Shown: positions 22,401-30,831 of the stretch, piece after piece
Position numbering within the stretch: position 1 is the stretch's first letter
How the letters are laid out: every line of letters starts with the position of its first letter
Origin: Mobilicoccus sp.
GTDB lineage: Bacteria; Actinomycetota; Actinomycetes; Actinomycetales; Dermatophilaceae
Assembly (NCBI GenBank): GCA_030538585.1
Contig: JAUNTP010000006.1
Span: forward strand, 10,232 to 43,704
Direction of reading: 5' to 3'
Length of the DNA stretch: 33,473 nt
Position numbers and translations under genes: made by a program
Notes under the pieces: model-generated
Databases searched by the model: none
What the model was told of the DNA's origin: nothing
Seen by the model: only the letters and a program-made list of their open reading frames with translations

Positions 22401-22910
22401 GATGATCCTCGCGGGCGTAGGGACGTCGGCGCTGACACTACTCGCGTGGCGAGCCGACCAGACCTCTTCCAGCCCGTGGGTGTGGCGGCAGCCGACGCGC
22501 CCGCGCAGGGGTGCGGCGTGGTTGCGGGACAGGCCGCGGCGCATGGGACGAGTGCCCCGCGGGCGCCGGTCGGCGTGAGCGCCGGTCGTCGGCGCTGCGT
22601 GGCGGCATCGCCGAGGTCGCGCAGGTGGCAGTTTGCGGCGCCTGGCGTCCAGGTGTCGCCGTCCCGGCGAGTCCATCTCGTGCACGGTGTGAGCCCTCCA
22701 TGGCGTCGCTCCCCCTTGCGCGCCGGTCGGCTCCGACCGGCGGCCCCCCGTGATCCGTGTCCGGGCGTCATCGATCCCATCGGCTCCCCCGGCGGGGAGT
22801 TGAGCGGAACGCCTCGATCAGTCGAACGTCCGACCTGACCGGGTGTGGGCGCGGTGGAGGGCGGGCGGCGTTCGCGTGTCCCCTCGCAGGTCATCGACTA
22901 CCGTCGAGGT
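22401..22910. other. 510-base gene-free divergent spacer
   Basis: All six frames here give Arg/Pro-rich translations with no recognisable protein. The stretch contains three direct copies of GCGCCGGTCG (22563, 22579, 22720), the last forming a hairpin with CCGACCGGCG at 22733-22742. It carries the promoters of the divergent BrkB and App1-like genes. I see no tRNA or known small RNA; a non-coding RNA cannot be excluded. Confidence 0.5.
22899..22904 (+). promoter_or_regulatory. -10 element TACCGT, leaderless start of the App1-like gene
   Basis: TACCGT, six bases, then ATG 22911. Confidence 0.5.
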
Positions 22911-23963
22911 ATGCCCAGACCGCATGCCGCAGCCCTCATCGAGGACGCGTGGAATTCCCGCATGAACCGGGTGCTCGTCTCCCAGGGGTGGACGCCCCGG
23001 GCGGTGGGCCTCACGGGGTACGGATCGGCCGATTTCGTCCGGGTCCTCGGCCGGGTTCTGCTCTCACGTCACCCTGAGGCGGTGACGGTCGACCCGGAGC
23101 CGGGTCCAGACGCGCCGCTGGAGCCGGAGGCGCGGGTGCGGGGGTGGCGCAGTTTCGCCACCGCGCAGCAGATGGACGCCCCCGTGACGATCGACGTGGG
23201 CGGCAGGCAGCACGAGGCCCGCACCGACCGCAGCGGCTACATCGACATCACGATCGAGGGGCACGACCTCGAGCCGGGCTGGCACGAGGTGACGATCACC
23301 CCGCACGGGGGGCGTGCCGACACCGCACCGGTGATGATCGTCGACCCCGCGGTCCGGTTCGGGCTCGTCAGTGACATCGACGACACGATCATCACGACGT
23401 CGCTGCCGCGTCCCCTCATCGCCGCGTACAACACGTTCGTGCTGCACGAGCAGGCGCGCCACATCGTGCCGGGCATGGCGCCGATGTATCGCGAGCTGCT
23501 CAGCATGCATCCGGGCGCCCCGATCTTCTACCTCTCCACGGGGGCGTGGAACACCTCGGACAACCTCAACCGGTTCATCCGGCGGCACGGCTACCCGGCC
23601 GGGCCGCTGCTGCTCACCGACTGGGGGCCGACGAACACGGGCTGGTTCCGCTCCGGGCAGCAGCACAAGCGCGCCAACCTGCACCGGCTGGCGCGGGAGT
23701 TCCCGCAGATCACGTGGGTACTCATCGGTGACGACGGGCAGCACGACCCGAAGATCTACGGCGACTTCGCCCGCGACCGACCCGATGTGGTGCGGGCCAT
23801 CGGTATCCGGGAGCTGACCACGACCGAGCAGGTCCTCAGCCACGGTCTGCCGGTGTCGATCGAAGGCTTCGGTCCGCGGGTGCGTCGCCCGGTGCCGGTG
23901 CTGCGGGCGCCCGACGGGTACGGGCTGCTCCGGCAGATGCGCGCCCTCCTCGAGCAGGGCTGA
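22911..23963 (+). CDS. App1-family (DUF2183) phosphatase-like protein
   Basis: 350 residues. The core is a HAD-like App1 domain: VRFGLVSDIDDTIITT gives the catalytic SDIDDT (154-159, nucleophile Asp155), followed by IFYLSTGAWNTSDNLNRFI and VLIGDDGQHDPKIYGDFA with the late acidic residues. Fungal App1 is a phosphatidate phosphatase; bacterial members are uncharacterised and may act on lipids or other phosphates. An N-terminal part (about 75-145) looks like a small beta domain. There is no signal peptide. The Fpg/Nei gene starts 3 bases after its stop, so they share an operon. Confidence 0.85.
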   Translation: MPRPHAAALIEDAWNSRMNRVLVSQGWTPRAVGLTGYGSADFVRVLGRVLLSRHPEAVTVDPEPGPDAPLEPEARVRGWRSFATAQQMDAPVTIDVGGRQHEARTDRSGYIDITIEGHDLEPGWHEVTITPHGGRADTAPVMIVDPAVRFGLVSDIDDTIITTSLPRPLIAAYNTFVLHEQARHIVPGMAPMYRELLSMHPGAPIFYLSTGAWNTSDNLNRFIRRHGYPAGPLLLTDWGPTNTGWFRSGQQHKRANLHRLAREFPQITWVLIGDDGQHDPKIYGDFARDRPDVVRAIGIRELTTTEQVLSHGLPVSIEGFGPRVRRPVPVLRAPDGYGLLRQMRALLEQG

Positions 23964-23966
23964 GCC

Positions 23967-24833
23967 GTGCCCGAGCTGCCCGAGGTACAGGCCCTCGCCG
24001 ACTTTCTCACCGCGCGGCTGGTCGAGCCCGGGCGCGTGGTGGTCGGCGTCGAGCTGGCCTCTATCGCGGTGCTCAAGACGTACGCGCTGCCCCCGGACGC
24101 CCTGGCGGGGCTGCCCGTGACCGCCGTCCGTCGCCACGGCAAGTTCATCGACCTCGAATGCGAAGGCGTCCACCTCGTGTTCCATCTCGCCAAGGCGGGA
24201 TGGCTGCGCTGGACCGACGAGTTGTCCTCCACGCCGTTGCGGCCGGGCAAGTCGCCCATCGCGGTGCGGGTGCGCTTCGACGACGGGTCCGGTTTCGATC
24301 TCACCGAGGCCGGGACGAAGAAGAGCCTGGCGGTGTACGTCGTCGCCGACCTTGCCGAGATTCCGCGCATCACGAGCCTCGGCACCGATCCGCTGTCCGA
24401 GGCCTTCACCGTCGAGACCCTCGCCGAGATCCTCGGTCGCAAGCGTGCCCAGGTCAAAGGGGTGCTGCGCGACCAGTCGGTCATCGCGGGCATCGGGAAC
24501 GCCTACTCCGACGAGATCCTTCACGTGGCCCGCCTGTCGCCGTTCGCGCTCACGACCTCCTTCGACACCGAGACGACGCAGCGGCTCTACACGGCGCTGC
24601 GCACCACCCTCGAGGGGGCGGTGGCGGCGGCGAGCGGTCGACCCGCAGCGGCTCTCAAGGACGCCAAACGGGAGGGCATGCGGGTGCATGGCCGCACGGG
24701 CCAGACCTGCGGTGAATGCGGCGACGTGATCCGTGAGGTGTCGTTCGCGGACTCCTCCTTGCAGTACTGCGCCACCTGTCAGACCGGAGGCACTCCGCTG
24801 GCCGATCGACGGATGTCTCGCCTGCTCAAGTGA
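23967..24833 (+). CDS. Fpg/Nei family DNA glycosylase/AP lyase
   Basis: 288 residues. It begins MPELPEVQALADFLTARLV: Pro2 is the catalytic nucleophile and Glu3 the acid after Met removal, which fixes the GTG start. The H2TH region reads QSVIAGIGNAYSDEILHVAR, and a four-Cys zinc finger (CGECG and YCATC) closes the protein. These enzymes excise oxidised bases and nick the DNA. The zinc finger ends in CQTGGTPLADRRMSRLLK, without the usual Arg right after CQ that contacts DNA, so it belongs to an actinobacterial side branch rather than to classical MutM. The start lies 3 bases after the App1-like stop. Confidence 0.88.
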   Translation: MPELPEVQALADFLTARLVEPGRVVVGVELASIAVLKTYALPPDALAGLPVTAVRRHGKFIDLECEGVHLVFHLAKAGWLRWTDELSSTPLRPGKSPIAVRVRFDDGSGFDLTEAGTKKSLAVYVVADLAEIPRITSLGTDPLSEAFTVETLAEILGRKRAQVKGVLRDQSVIAGIGNAYSDEILHVARLSPFALTTSFDTETTQRLYTALRTTLEGAVAAASGRPAAALKDAKREGMRVHGRTGQTCGECGDVIREVSFADSSLQYCATCQTGGTPLADRRMSRLLK

Positions 24834-24941
24834 CTTCGGCGCTCCTCCTCCCCGGGGGCGTCATGTGGTCATCGACACCGGTTACCGGCGGGTTGCACAG
24901 TGGGTCGCAGACGTGGATAGCCGGACGGGGAGGCGGGGGAG

Positions 24942-25724
24942 ATGGGGAGTGCGAACGCGCCCGCCGCGGGACCTCGTCCATGGTGGGAGATCACGCGGGG
25001 CGGCTCCGGTCTCCTGGCCGATCACCGCGCGAGCGCCGCACTCCACGACGCCCTGCGCCATCTGACGCTCGCCTGCCGGGCCGAGCGCCGCCCCCTGCCG
25101 ATCTGCCCGGCGGTGACCGTCGACCGCCGGCACGGCGTCGTCGAGATGCACCTCGCCGCCCCGCTCGGTCCGCCGCCGGACGGCATCGGTGGCACGGCGT
25201 CGCGCTGGCGCCTCGAGCCCGCCCGGATGGGGCCCGCCTCCCCGATCCTGGAGGCCTACCCGGCGCTCGTGCCGTTGGGTCGGGCGGGCGGCGTACACGT
25301 CTTGTGTGATCTGGGCGCCGCGCCCGGCCTCATCGAGGTCGAGGGCAGCAGCGAGGAGGTCGCCGGATTCCTGCATGACATCGGGCAGGCCCTCGGGCGG
25401 GCGCCTTGGTCGCGGGAGGTGGAGGTCGTGGCGCTACCGGCTCGGGACGGAGACGACGCCGCGCCGCGGGCCGACCTCACGGAGGCGCTGGGCCCGGTGC
25501 CGCCCGCCCTGGGCGGCATCTCCGGGCGCGTCGGGTCGCCGCCGCGGGGGCGTCACACCGTGGTCCTCAGCGGCGAGCCGCTCACCGACGCCGAGGTGGA
25601 TCTCGTGCTGGCTGCGGGGCGCCGGCGCGACTGCCCCACCGTGCTCGCCCGCGCGCCAGGTCGGCGCGAACCGGGCCGGGGGCGCTGGCACTGGCGGCTG
25701 GATGAGGGGCGGCTCGCATGGTGA
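24942..25724 (+). CDS. Unknown protein coupled to the EssC-like ATPase
   Basis: 260 residues of unknown function. The middle part (YPALVPLGRAGGVHVLCDLG followed by an IEVEGSSEEV stretch and a WSREVEVVAL strand) resembles a domain I associate with large actinobacterial proteins that combine LysM or BTAD regions; this is from memory and weak. No membrane helix, signal peptide or catalytic motif is seen. The tail is rich in Arg. Its stop overlaps the start of the ATPase gene (ATGGTGA), so the two are translated together, and a joint function is likely. The ATG follows GGGGAGG at eight bases. Confidence 0.65.
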   Translation: MGSANAPAAGPRPWWEITRGGSGLLADHRASAALHDALRHLTLACRAERRPLPICPAVTVDRRHGVVEMHLAAPLGPPPDGIGGTASRWRLEPARMGPASPILEAYPALVPLGRAGGVHVLCDLGAAPGLIEVEGSSEEVAGFLHDIGQALGRAPWSREVEVVALPARDGDDAAPRADLTEALGPVPPALGGISGRVGSPPRGRHTVVLSGEPLTDAEVDLVLAAGRRRDCPTVLARAPGRREPGRGRWHWRLDEGRLAW

Positions 25725-28700
25725 GGGGGCTCATCACCGGCACGGACGGCGTCGACGTCCTCGTGGCGGGACCACGGTGGCCGCTGCCCGTCGCTCCCGG
25801 CGGTGTCGAGGGCGTCGCGGGCGCCGCTGAGGTGCCGTTCGGTCTCGTCGAACTCGTCGTCGTGGCCGGGGTCGGCGCCGGTGAGGTGCACCGGTTGGAG
25901 GTGGGGCGCTACCGCGTCGGTGACGAGGGCTGTGACCTGCAGCTGCCCGGTGACGTGACCTTCACTCTCGACGTGCGGTGCGGGGGTGAGGTGTGGGTGC
26001 TCACCGATGGTTGGACCTCGTGGCCGGTCGGTGAGCGACGCCGGATCGGGGATCTCGACCTGCAGATGAGGTGGTGCGCGCCGCCGCGCCGCACCCCGCG
26101 CAGCGAGGATCCTCTGCTCGCCGATCTCCTGCTCGATCGCCTCGCGGGCGTCCCGGTGGCCAGCAACGCGTCCGGGCCGCGGTGGTACCTCGGGCACGAC
26201 TCGGCGGGACGTGCGGTGACGCGCCCCCTGGCGGCGGCGCCGGTGCTGACGATCTCCGGGCCGGATCGACACGCAGCGGCGCGGGCGGTGCTCGCGCGGC
26301 TCGTCGCCGAGCGGAGCGCCGACGACGTGCGGCTCACGGTGCTGGCACCGACCGGTGAGGCCGAGCTCGCGGCCGCTCGGTGGTCATGGATCAGGTGGCT
26401 GCCGCACGCGCGCGCCTCCGACGAGCGGTTCGTGCGGTTCGGCACCGACGACCCCTCGTGCGGTCGTCTCGTGGCGGACGCCGTGGCCGGTGCGGCCGGA
26501 GACGGGTGGGAGGTGATCGTCGTCGACGGCACCCACGGCCGCGCGGGCGTCCGCACCCGCCCGGGAATGGCCGTCGTCGTCCTCGACGAGGAGCCCATGA
26601 CCGAGGGACTGCACGTGATGGCGGGGGAGTCCCCGCGCCTGGACGGCGGCCCGGCCCTCGTGCTCGACCTGCCGGGGGTGTCCTGGGCGGATCGCCTGGC
26701 CCGCACGCTCACCACACTCGACGCGCCACGCGTCGGCGACCGGCTCTTCGGACTGCTCGACCTCGACCCGGCCGACCCCGCCGCCGTCACGGAGGCGTGG
26801 GAGGCGCTGGCGACGACCCGTGTGCCCCTGGGGCCGGGCGACGACGGTGTCGTGGAGGTCGACCTGCGCCGTGACGGCCCCCACGCCCTCGTCGCGGGAA
26901 CGACCGGCTCCGGTAAGTCCGAGTTGCTGCGGACCCTCGTCACCGGCCTCGCCGCCGCCAACCCGCCGGAGGCGATGTCGTTCGTCCTCATCGACTACAA
27001 GGGCGGCTCGGCCTTCGCCGACTGCGGTGTCCTGCCGCACGTCCTGGGCCTCGTCACCGATCTCGATGCGCGGCTCACCGAGCGGGCGATCAGCAGCCTG
27101 TCGGCGGAGATCCGGCGGCGGGAGCGGCTGCTCGCCGCGAGCGGCACCGTCGATCTGGACGCCTACCTGGCGGCCGGGCACGGCCCCCTCGCGCGGTTGG
27201 TCATCGTCGTCGACGAGTTCGCGACCCTGGCGGCCGAGCTGCCCGACTTCGTCGACGGGCTCGTCGACATCGCCCGCCGGGGCCGCTCGCTCGGCATCCA
27301 CCTGGTGCTGGCCACGCAGCGACCCGCAGGGGCTGTCAGCGCCGACATCCGCGCCAACACGACGCTCCGGATCGCGTTGCGGGTCACCGAGGCCGCGGAC
27401 TCCCTCGACGTCATCGGGGTCCCGGACGCGGTCGATCTGGACGAGCGGCGTCCCGGCTCGGCGCTGGTGTGCGTCGGACGCAACACCCCCGAGCCGGTGG
27501 CTGTGTCGCGGGTGACGACGGCGAGCGGGCCCGTGACACAGCCCTACGTGTTCGGCCGTCCGGTGGACGACTCCGGGCAGGGCCGCAGCGATGTCGCGAC
27601 GTTCGTCGAGACGGCGTGGGCGGTCGTGCAGGAGCGGGGGATCCCCGTGCCGCCGAGCCCGTGGTTGCCGCCGCTGCCCGCCACCGTGCCCCTGGAGGAG
27701 CTGCCGGCCGGCGAAGACGACACGATCGTCATCGGGGTCGAGGACAGAACCGCCGAGCAGCGCCAGGTGCCGGCGACGATCTCGCTCACCGGCGGGTCGT
27801 CGCTGGCGATCGCGGGCACGAGCCGGTCGGGTCGGACGACGACCCTGCTCACCGTGGCCGCGGCAGCGATGAGCCGCTTCGCGCCGCCGGACCTGCACGT
27901 GTACGCGATCGAGGCCTCGAGTTTCGGATTGGTGCCACTCGTCGGGCTACCGCACGTGGGGTCGGTCGTCGTGCCGGGGGACGGTCGCCTCGAACGTCTC
28001 GTGGCGCGGCTGGGGGCCGACCTCGACGCCCGCATCGCTGCTGCGGCGGGGGTGGGTGCCGACGTGGGTCATCCGGGCCGGCAGCCGCGGGTGCTCGTGC
28101 TCATCGACCGGTGGGATCTGCTGTCCGAGGCGCTCGACACCGACGAGCGCACGGTGCTCGCCACGCTCGAGCGGATCGCGACCGACGGACCGCGTGTCGG
28201 CATGACGGTGGTGGCGACGGGCGATCGTTCCCTGCTCACGGGGCGGCTCCTCGCGGTGTTCGCCGACCGGCTGGCGCTGCGGTTGGCCGACCCGTTCGAC
28301 TACGCCCCGCTCGGGGTGGCCGGCCCCGCCGGGCACGGGGAGCCGGGCCGCGGGTGGCGCGGCGAGGACGTCGTCGAGACACAGATCGCGCTCGCACAGG
28401 TGACCTCTGCCTCGGGTGGAGCGGAACCGACCGAGGGCGAGCCCGGGGGGCCGTGGCGGATCGAGCCGATGCCGATGCGCGCGACCCGCAGTGACATGGC
28501 GGTCTGCTCGTCGGGGGCGCGGCTGCTGATCGGGGTGGGGGGCGACGCCCTGGAGCCGTCGTGGATCGACGCCGACGAGGTCGGCCCGACGTTGCTGGTC
28601 ACGGGTCCGCGTCGCTCCGGGCGGTCGGGCACCTTGACGACCCTGGCGGAGTCGGCCCTTGAGGCCGGCTGGCAGGTCGCGGTCGTCACCGGCCGTCGGA

Positions 28701-29158
28701 GCCCGCTGTCGGCGCTCGCGGCCACGAGTGAGCGGGTGTACGGGCCGTTCACGCGGGATGAGCAGGCGGGGGCGCTGCGCGAGGCCGTTGATGCGGGCAT
28801 GCGGGCCGGGCGGATGCTCGTCGTCGCGGACGACGTCGATCTGCTGGCGGACGGCGAGCTGCTCGACGTGCTCACAGGGCTTCCGGGGTTGATGCGCGAT
28901 TCGGGGTCGCTGTTCGTCGGTGCGGCCGACGCCACCGAGGTGCTGGGCGCGTATCGGGGCCCGCTGCCGGCGTTGCGGCGGGCGCGGTCGGGGGTCATGT
29001 TGTCGCCGTCGTCGCTGGAGGAGGGCGAGGCGTTCGGGGTGCGGTTGCGGCGCTGGCAGTTCGCGCGGCCGTGTCCGCCCGGTGGTGGGTTGCTCGTCAT
29101 CGACGGCCTCACCGATCGGGTGCAGGTGCTGCTTCCGGAGCTGCAGCCCCAGTCCTGA
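25718..29158 (+). CDS. FtsK/SpoIIIE-type ATPase, EssC/EccC-like, three tandem domains
   Basis: 1146 residues. Residues about 45-115 look like an FHA-type beta domain (EVGRYRVGDEGCDLQLPGDV). Three RecA-like domains follow. D1 is intact: Walker A GTTGSGKS (394-401), IDYKGGSAF (425-433) and Walker B VIVVDEFATL (Asp499, Glu500). D2 has GTSRSGRTT (700-708) and D3 GPRRSGRSG (963-971), in both of which the Walker A Lys is Arg. This order is that of EccC/EssC, the motor of type VII secretion, which usually has a two-helix membrane hairpin before D1. I see no such hairpin here, so the protein may be soluble. No WXG100, EccB, EccD or EccE gene is in the window. It overlaps the upstream gene by 7 bases. 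Confidence 0.85.
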   Translation: MVRGLITGTDGVDVLVAGPRWPLPVAPGGVEGVAGAAEVPFGLVELVVVAGVGAGEVHRLEVGRYRVGDEGCDLQLPGDVTFTLDVRCGGEVWVLTDGWTSWPVGERRRIGDLDLQMRWCAPPRRTPRSEDPLLADLLLDRLAGVPVASNASGPRWYLGHDSAGRAVTRPLAAAPVLTISGPDRHAAARAVLARLVAERSADDVRLTVLAPTGEAELAAARWSWIRWLPHARASDERFVRFGTDDPSCGRLVADAVAGAAGDGWEVIVVDGTHGRAGVRTRPGMAVVVLDEEPMTEGLHVMAGESPRLDGGPALVLDLPGVSWADRLARTLTTLDAPRVGDRLFGLLDLDPADPAAVTEAWEALATTRVPLGPGDDGVVEVDLRRDGPHALVAGTTGSGKSELLRTLVTGLAAANPPEAMSFVLIDYKGGSAFADCGVLPHVLGLVTDLDARLTERAISSLSAEIRRRERLLAASGTVDLDAYLAAGHGPLARLVIVVDEFATLAAELPDFVDGLVDIARRGRSLGIHLVLATQRPAGAVSADIRANTTLRIALRVTEAADSLDVIGVPDAVDLDERRPGSALVCVGRNTPEPVAVSRVTTASGPVTQPYVFGRPVDDSGQGRSDVATFVETAWAVVQERGIPVPPSPWLPPLPATVPLEELPAGEDDTIVIGVEDRTAEQRQVPATISLTGGSSLAIAGTSRSGRTTTLLTVAAAAMSRFAPPDLHVYAIEASSFGLVPLVGLPHVGSVVVPGDGRLERLVARLGADLDARIAAAAGVGADVGHPGRQPRVLVLIDRWDLLSEALDTDERTVLATLERIATDGPRVGMTVVATGDRSLLTGRLLAVFADRLALRLADPFDYAPLGVAGPAGHGEPGRGWRGEDVVETQIALAQVTSASGGAEPTEGEPGGPWRIEPMPMRATRSDMAVCSSGARLLIGVGGDALEPSWIDADEVGPTLLVTGPRRSGRSGTLTTLAESALEAGWQVAVVTGRRSPLSALAATSERVYGPFTRDEQAGALREAVDAGMRAGRMLVVADDVDLLADGELLDVLTGLPGLMRDSGSLFVGAADATEVLGAYRGPLPALRRARSGVMLSPSSLEEGEAFGVRLRRWQFARPCPPGGGLLVIDGLTDRVQVLLPELQPQS

Positions 29159-29195
29159 TCACGCGTGTCTCTGCCGGCGCGGCTAGAGTCGGTTA

Positions 29196-29201
29196 TACGG
29201 T
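29196..29201 (+). promoter_or_regulatory. -10 element TACGGT of the AAA+ gene
   Basis: TACGGT, six bases, then GTG 29208. An alternative TAGAGT at 29184-29189 would give a short leader to ATG 29220. Confidence 0.45.
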
Positions 29202-29207
29202 GTGATC

Positions 29208-30419
29208 GTGGATCCGATCATGAACCCTTACGCCCCTGGTGCCGGGCAGCGCCCGCCCGAGCTCGCCGGTCGTGACGAGCAGTTGCGCACGTTCGCCGTG
29301 GTGTTGGAGCGCATTGCGCGGGGGCGTCCGGAGCGCTCGATCGTGCTCACTGGTTTGCGCGGTGTCGGCAAGACGGTGCTGCTCAACGCGCTGCGCAGCA
29401 CGGCGGTGCGGGCGGGGTGGGGGTCGGGCAAGTTCGAGGCGCGTCCCGATCAGGGGTTGCGGCGTCCGGTGAGCGCGGCGCTGCACGTGGCGGTGCGGGA
29501 GCTGGGGCATCCGCAGCAGGACGACGTGGATCACGTGTTGGGGGTCATCAAGGCGTTCGCGCTGCGGGATGCGCCGGCGAACGCGAAGTTGCGGGACAAG
29601 TGGCAGCCGGGCATCGACGCGCCCGCGAAGACGGGGCGGGCGGATTCGGGGGACATCGAGATCGACCTCGTCGAGCTGCTCACTGATGTGGGCGGCCTCG
29701 CAGCTGATGTCGGTAAGGGGGTGGCGATCTTCATCGACGAGATGCAGGACCTGGGCGCGGAGGACATCTCTGCGCTGTGCGCGGCGTGCCATGAGATCAG
29801 CCAGAACGGGTTGCCGGTGATCGTCGTGGGGGCGGGCCTGCCGCACTTGCCCGCGGTGCTCTCGGCGAGCAAGTCCTACTCGGAGCGCTTGTTCCGGTAC
29901 AACCGGATCGACAGGTTGGATAGGGCGGCGGCGGAGCACGCGTTGCAGTCGCCGGCGCGGGAGGAGGACGCGGAGTGGTCCGAGGAGGCGCTCGAGGCCA
30001 TGTATGTGGCGACGGGCGGGTATCCGTACTTCATTCAGGCGTACGGCAAGGTGACGTGGGATGCAGCGCCGGCCTCGCCGATCACGGCGCATGACGTGGA
30101 GGTCGCGGGCCCGGAGGCCGAGGAGGAGTTGGGCGTCGGCTTCTTCGGCTCCCGGTTCGAGCGAGCGACACCGGGCGAGCGCGAGTACTTGCGCGCCATG
30201 GCGGACGTGGCCGCCGAGCAGGCCGCGGCGGGTGTCGAGCTGGACGAGACGGAGTCGGTCCCGACCGCCGACGTCGCCTCCCACCTGGGCCGTAAACCGC
30301 AGAGCCTCTCACCCGCCCGCGACGGCCTGTTGAAGAAGGGCCTGATCTACTCGGGTGAACGCGGCCGCATCGCCTTCACCGTCCCCCACTTCGGCCGGTA
30401 CCTGCGCTCGATCGCGTGA
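29208..30419 (+). CDS. AAA+ ATPase with C-terminal winged-helix-like region
   Basis: 403 residues from GTG 29208 (alternatives: GTG 29202, ATG 29220). After the NPYAPGAGQRPPELAGRDEQ lead comes Walker A GLRGVGKT (49-56) and Walker B IFIDEMQDL (Asp177, Glu178), then an Orc1/Cdc6-like AAA lid, with VIVVGAGLPHLPAVLSASKS and GGYPYFIQAYG resembling STAND/ORC-type ATPases. The last 60 residues (VASHLGRKPQSLSPARDGLL then KKGLIYSGERGRIAFTVPHF) look like a winged helix that could bind DNA. Proteins of this build are widespread in actinobacteria and poorly studied. It may form a functional unit with the EssC-like ATPase 49 bases upstream, though it seems to have its own promoter. Third codon positions favour G up to about residue 330 and C afterwards. 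Confidence 0.8.
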   Translation: MDPIMNPYAPGAGQRPPELAGRDEQLRTFAVVLERIARGRPERSIVLTGLRGVGKTVLLNALRSTAVRAGWGSGKFEARPDQGLRRPVSAALHVAVRELGHPQQDDVDHVLGVIKAFALRDAPANAKLRDKWQPGIDAPAKTGRADSGDIEIDLVELLTDVGGLAADVGKGVAIFIDEMQDLGAEDISALCAACHEISQNGLPVIVVGAGLPHLPAVLSASKSYSERLFRYNRIDRLDRAAAEHALQSPAREEDAEWSEEALEAMYVATGGYPYFIQAYGKVTWDAAPASPITAHDVEVAGPEAEEELGVGFFGSRFERATPGEREYLRAMADVAAEQAAAGVELDETESVPTADVASHLGRKPQSLSPARDGLLKKGLIYSGERGRIAFTVPHFGRYLRSIA

Positions 30420-30520
30420 CTGCACCGACCTTGCCCGTCTGTCTACTGTTCGCACAGTCAGGATGAGTGCGATCAACCAGCCCAGCTCGTCGGCAGCAGG
30501 TCGGCAATGCCCTCGTCGAT

Positions 30521-30778
30521 CTACGGTTCCCGGTCGGGCATGAGGACCACCAGGGGCTCGTACCCCTTCAGGAAACAGAAGTAGTTGAGATAGCCGAGAG
30601 TGGCACGCTCGGCGTCCGTCAGTGAGGACGCCTCTCCCCGGAGGATCTTGCGGACCGCCGGCTCAGCATGTGTCACCGAGACGGCGTGGCTGGACTCAAT
30701 CTCAAGGTGGGGGCGGTTCCCGGTTGTCCAATCTCCGGGCTCGGGATCTGGACGCGGTATCTCCAAAGACTCGTTCAT
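30521..30778 (-). CDS. Small protein of unknown function (85 aa)
   Basis: Starts MNESLEIPRPDPEPGDW at ATG 30778 with GGAGGG close upstream and a TAACTT -10 candidate near 30797 on the minus strand. The N-terminal third is acidic and Pro-rich; the C-terminal part (RKILRGEASSLTDAERATLG then YLNYFCFLKGYEPLVVLMP) looks like a small helical domain. No family is recognised. It ends in TAG, after which the same frame runs 16 more codons (IDEGIADLLPTSWAG plus a stop) that look protein-like, so the stop may be a recent change. Composition is poorer in GC than the housekeeping genes. Confidence 0.55.
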   Translation of the reverse strand: MNESLEIPRPDPEPGDWTTGNRPHLEIESSHAVSVTHAEPAVRKILRGEASSLTDAERATLGYLNYFCFLKGYEPLVVLMPDREP

Positions 30779-30831
30779 GGGCCCTCCGTGCCAAGTTAGG
30801 TGCTTCGGTATCGAGCATCGCATCGATGTGA

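Noticed and set aside
22446..22838. 130-codon plus-strand frame in the BrkB/App1 spacer
   Set aside because: Pro/Arg/Ala-rich, with no ribosome binding site and competing frames on both strands of equal length.
23064..24689. 541-codon minus-strand frame
   Set aside because: It is antisense to App1-like and Fpg/Nei genes with clear motifs, and has no domain of its own.
26384..27898. 504-codon minus-strand frame
   Set aside because: It is antisense to the first ATPase domain of the EssC-like protein; Arg/His/Gly-rich composition.
30445..30458. Short inverted repeat ACTGT-TCGC-ACAGT after the AAA+ gene as terminator
   Set aside because: A five-base stem is too weak to support the call.
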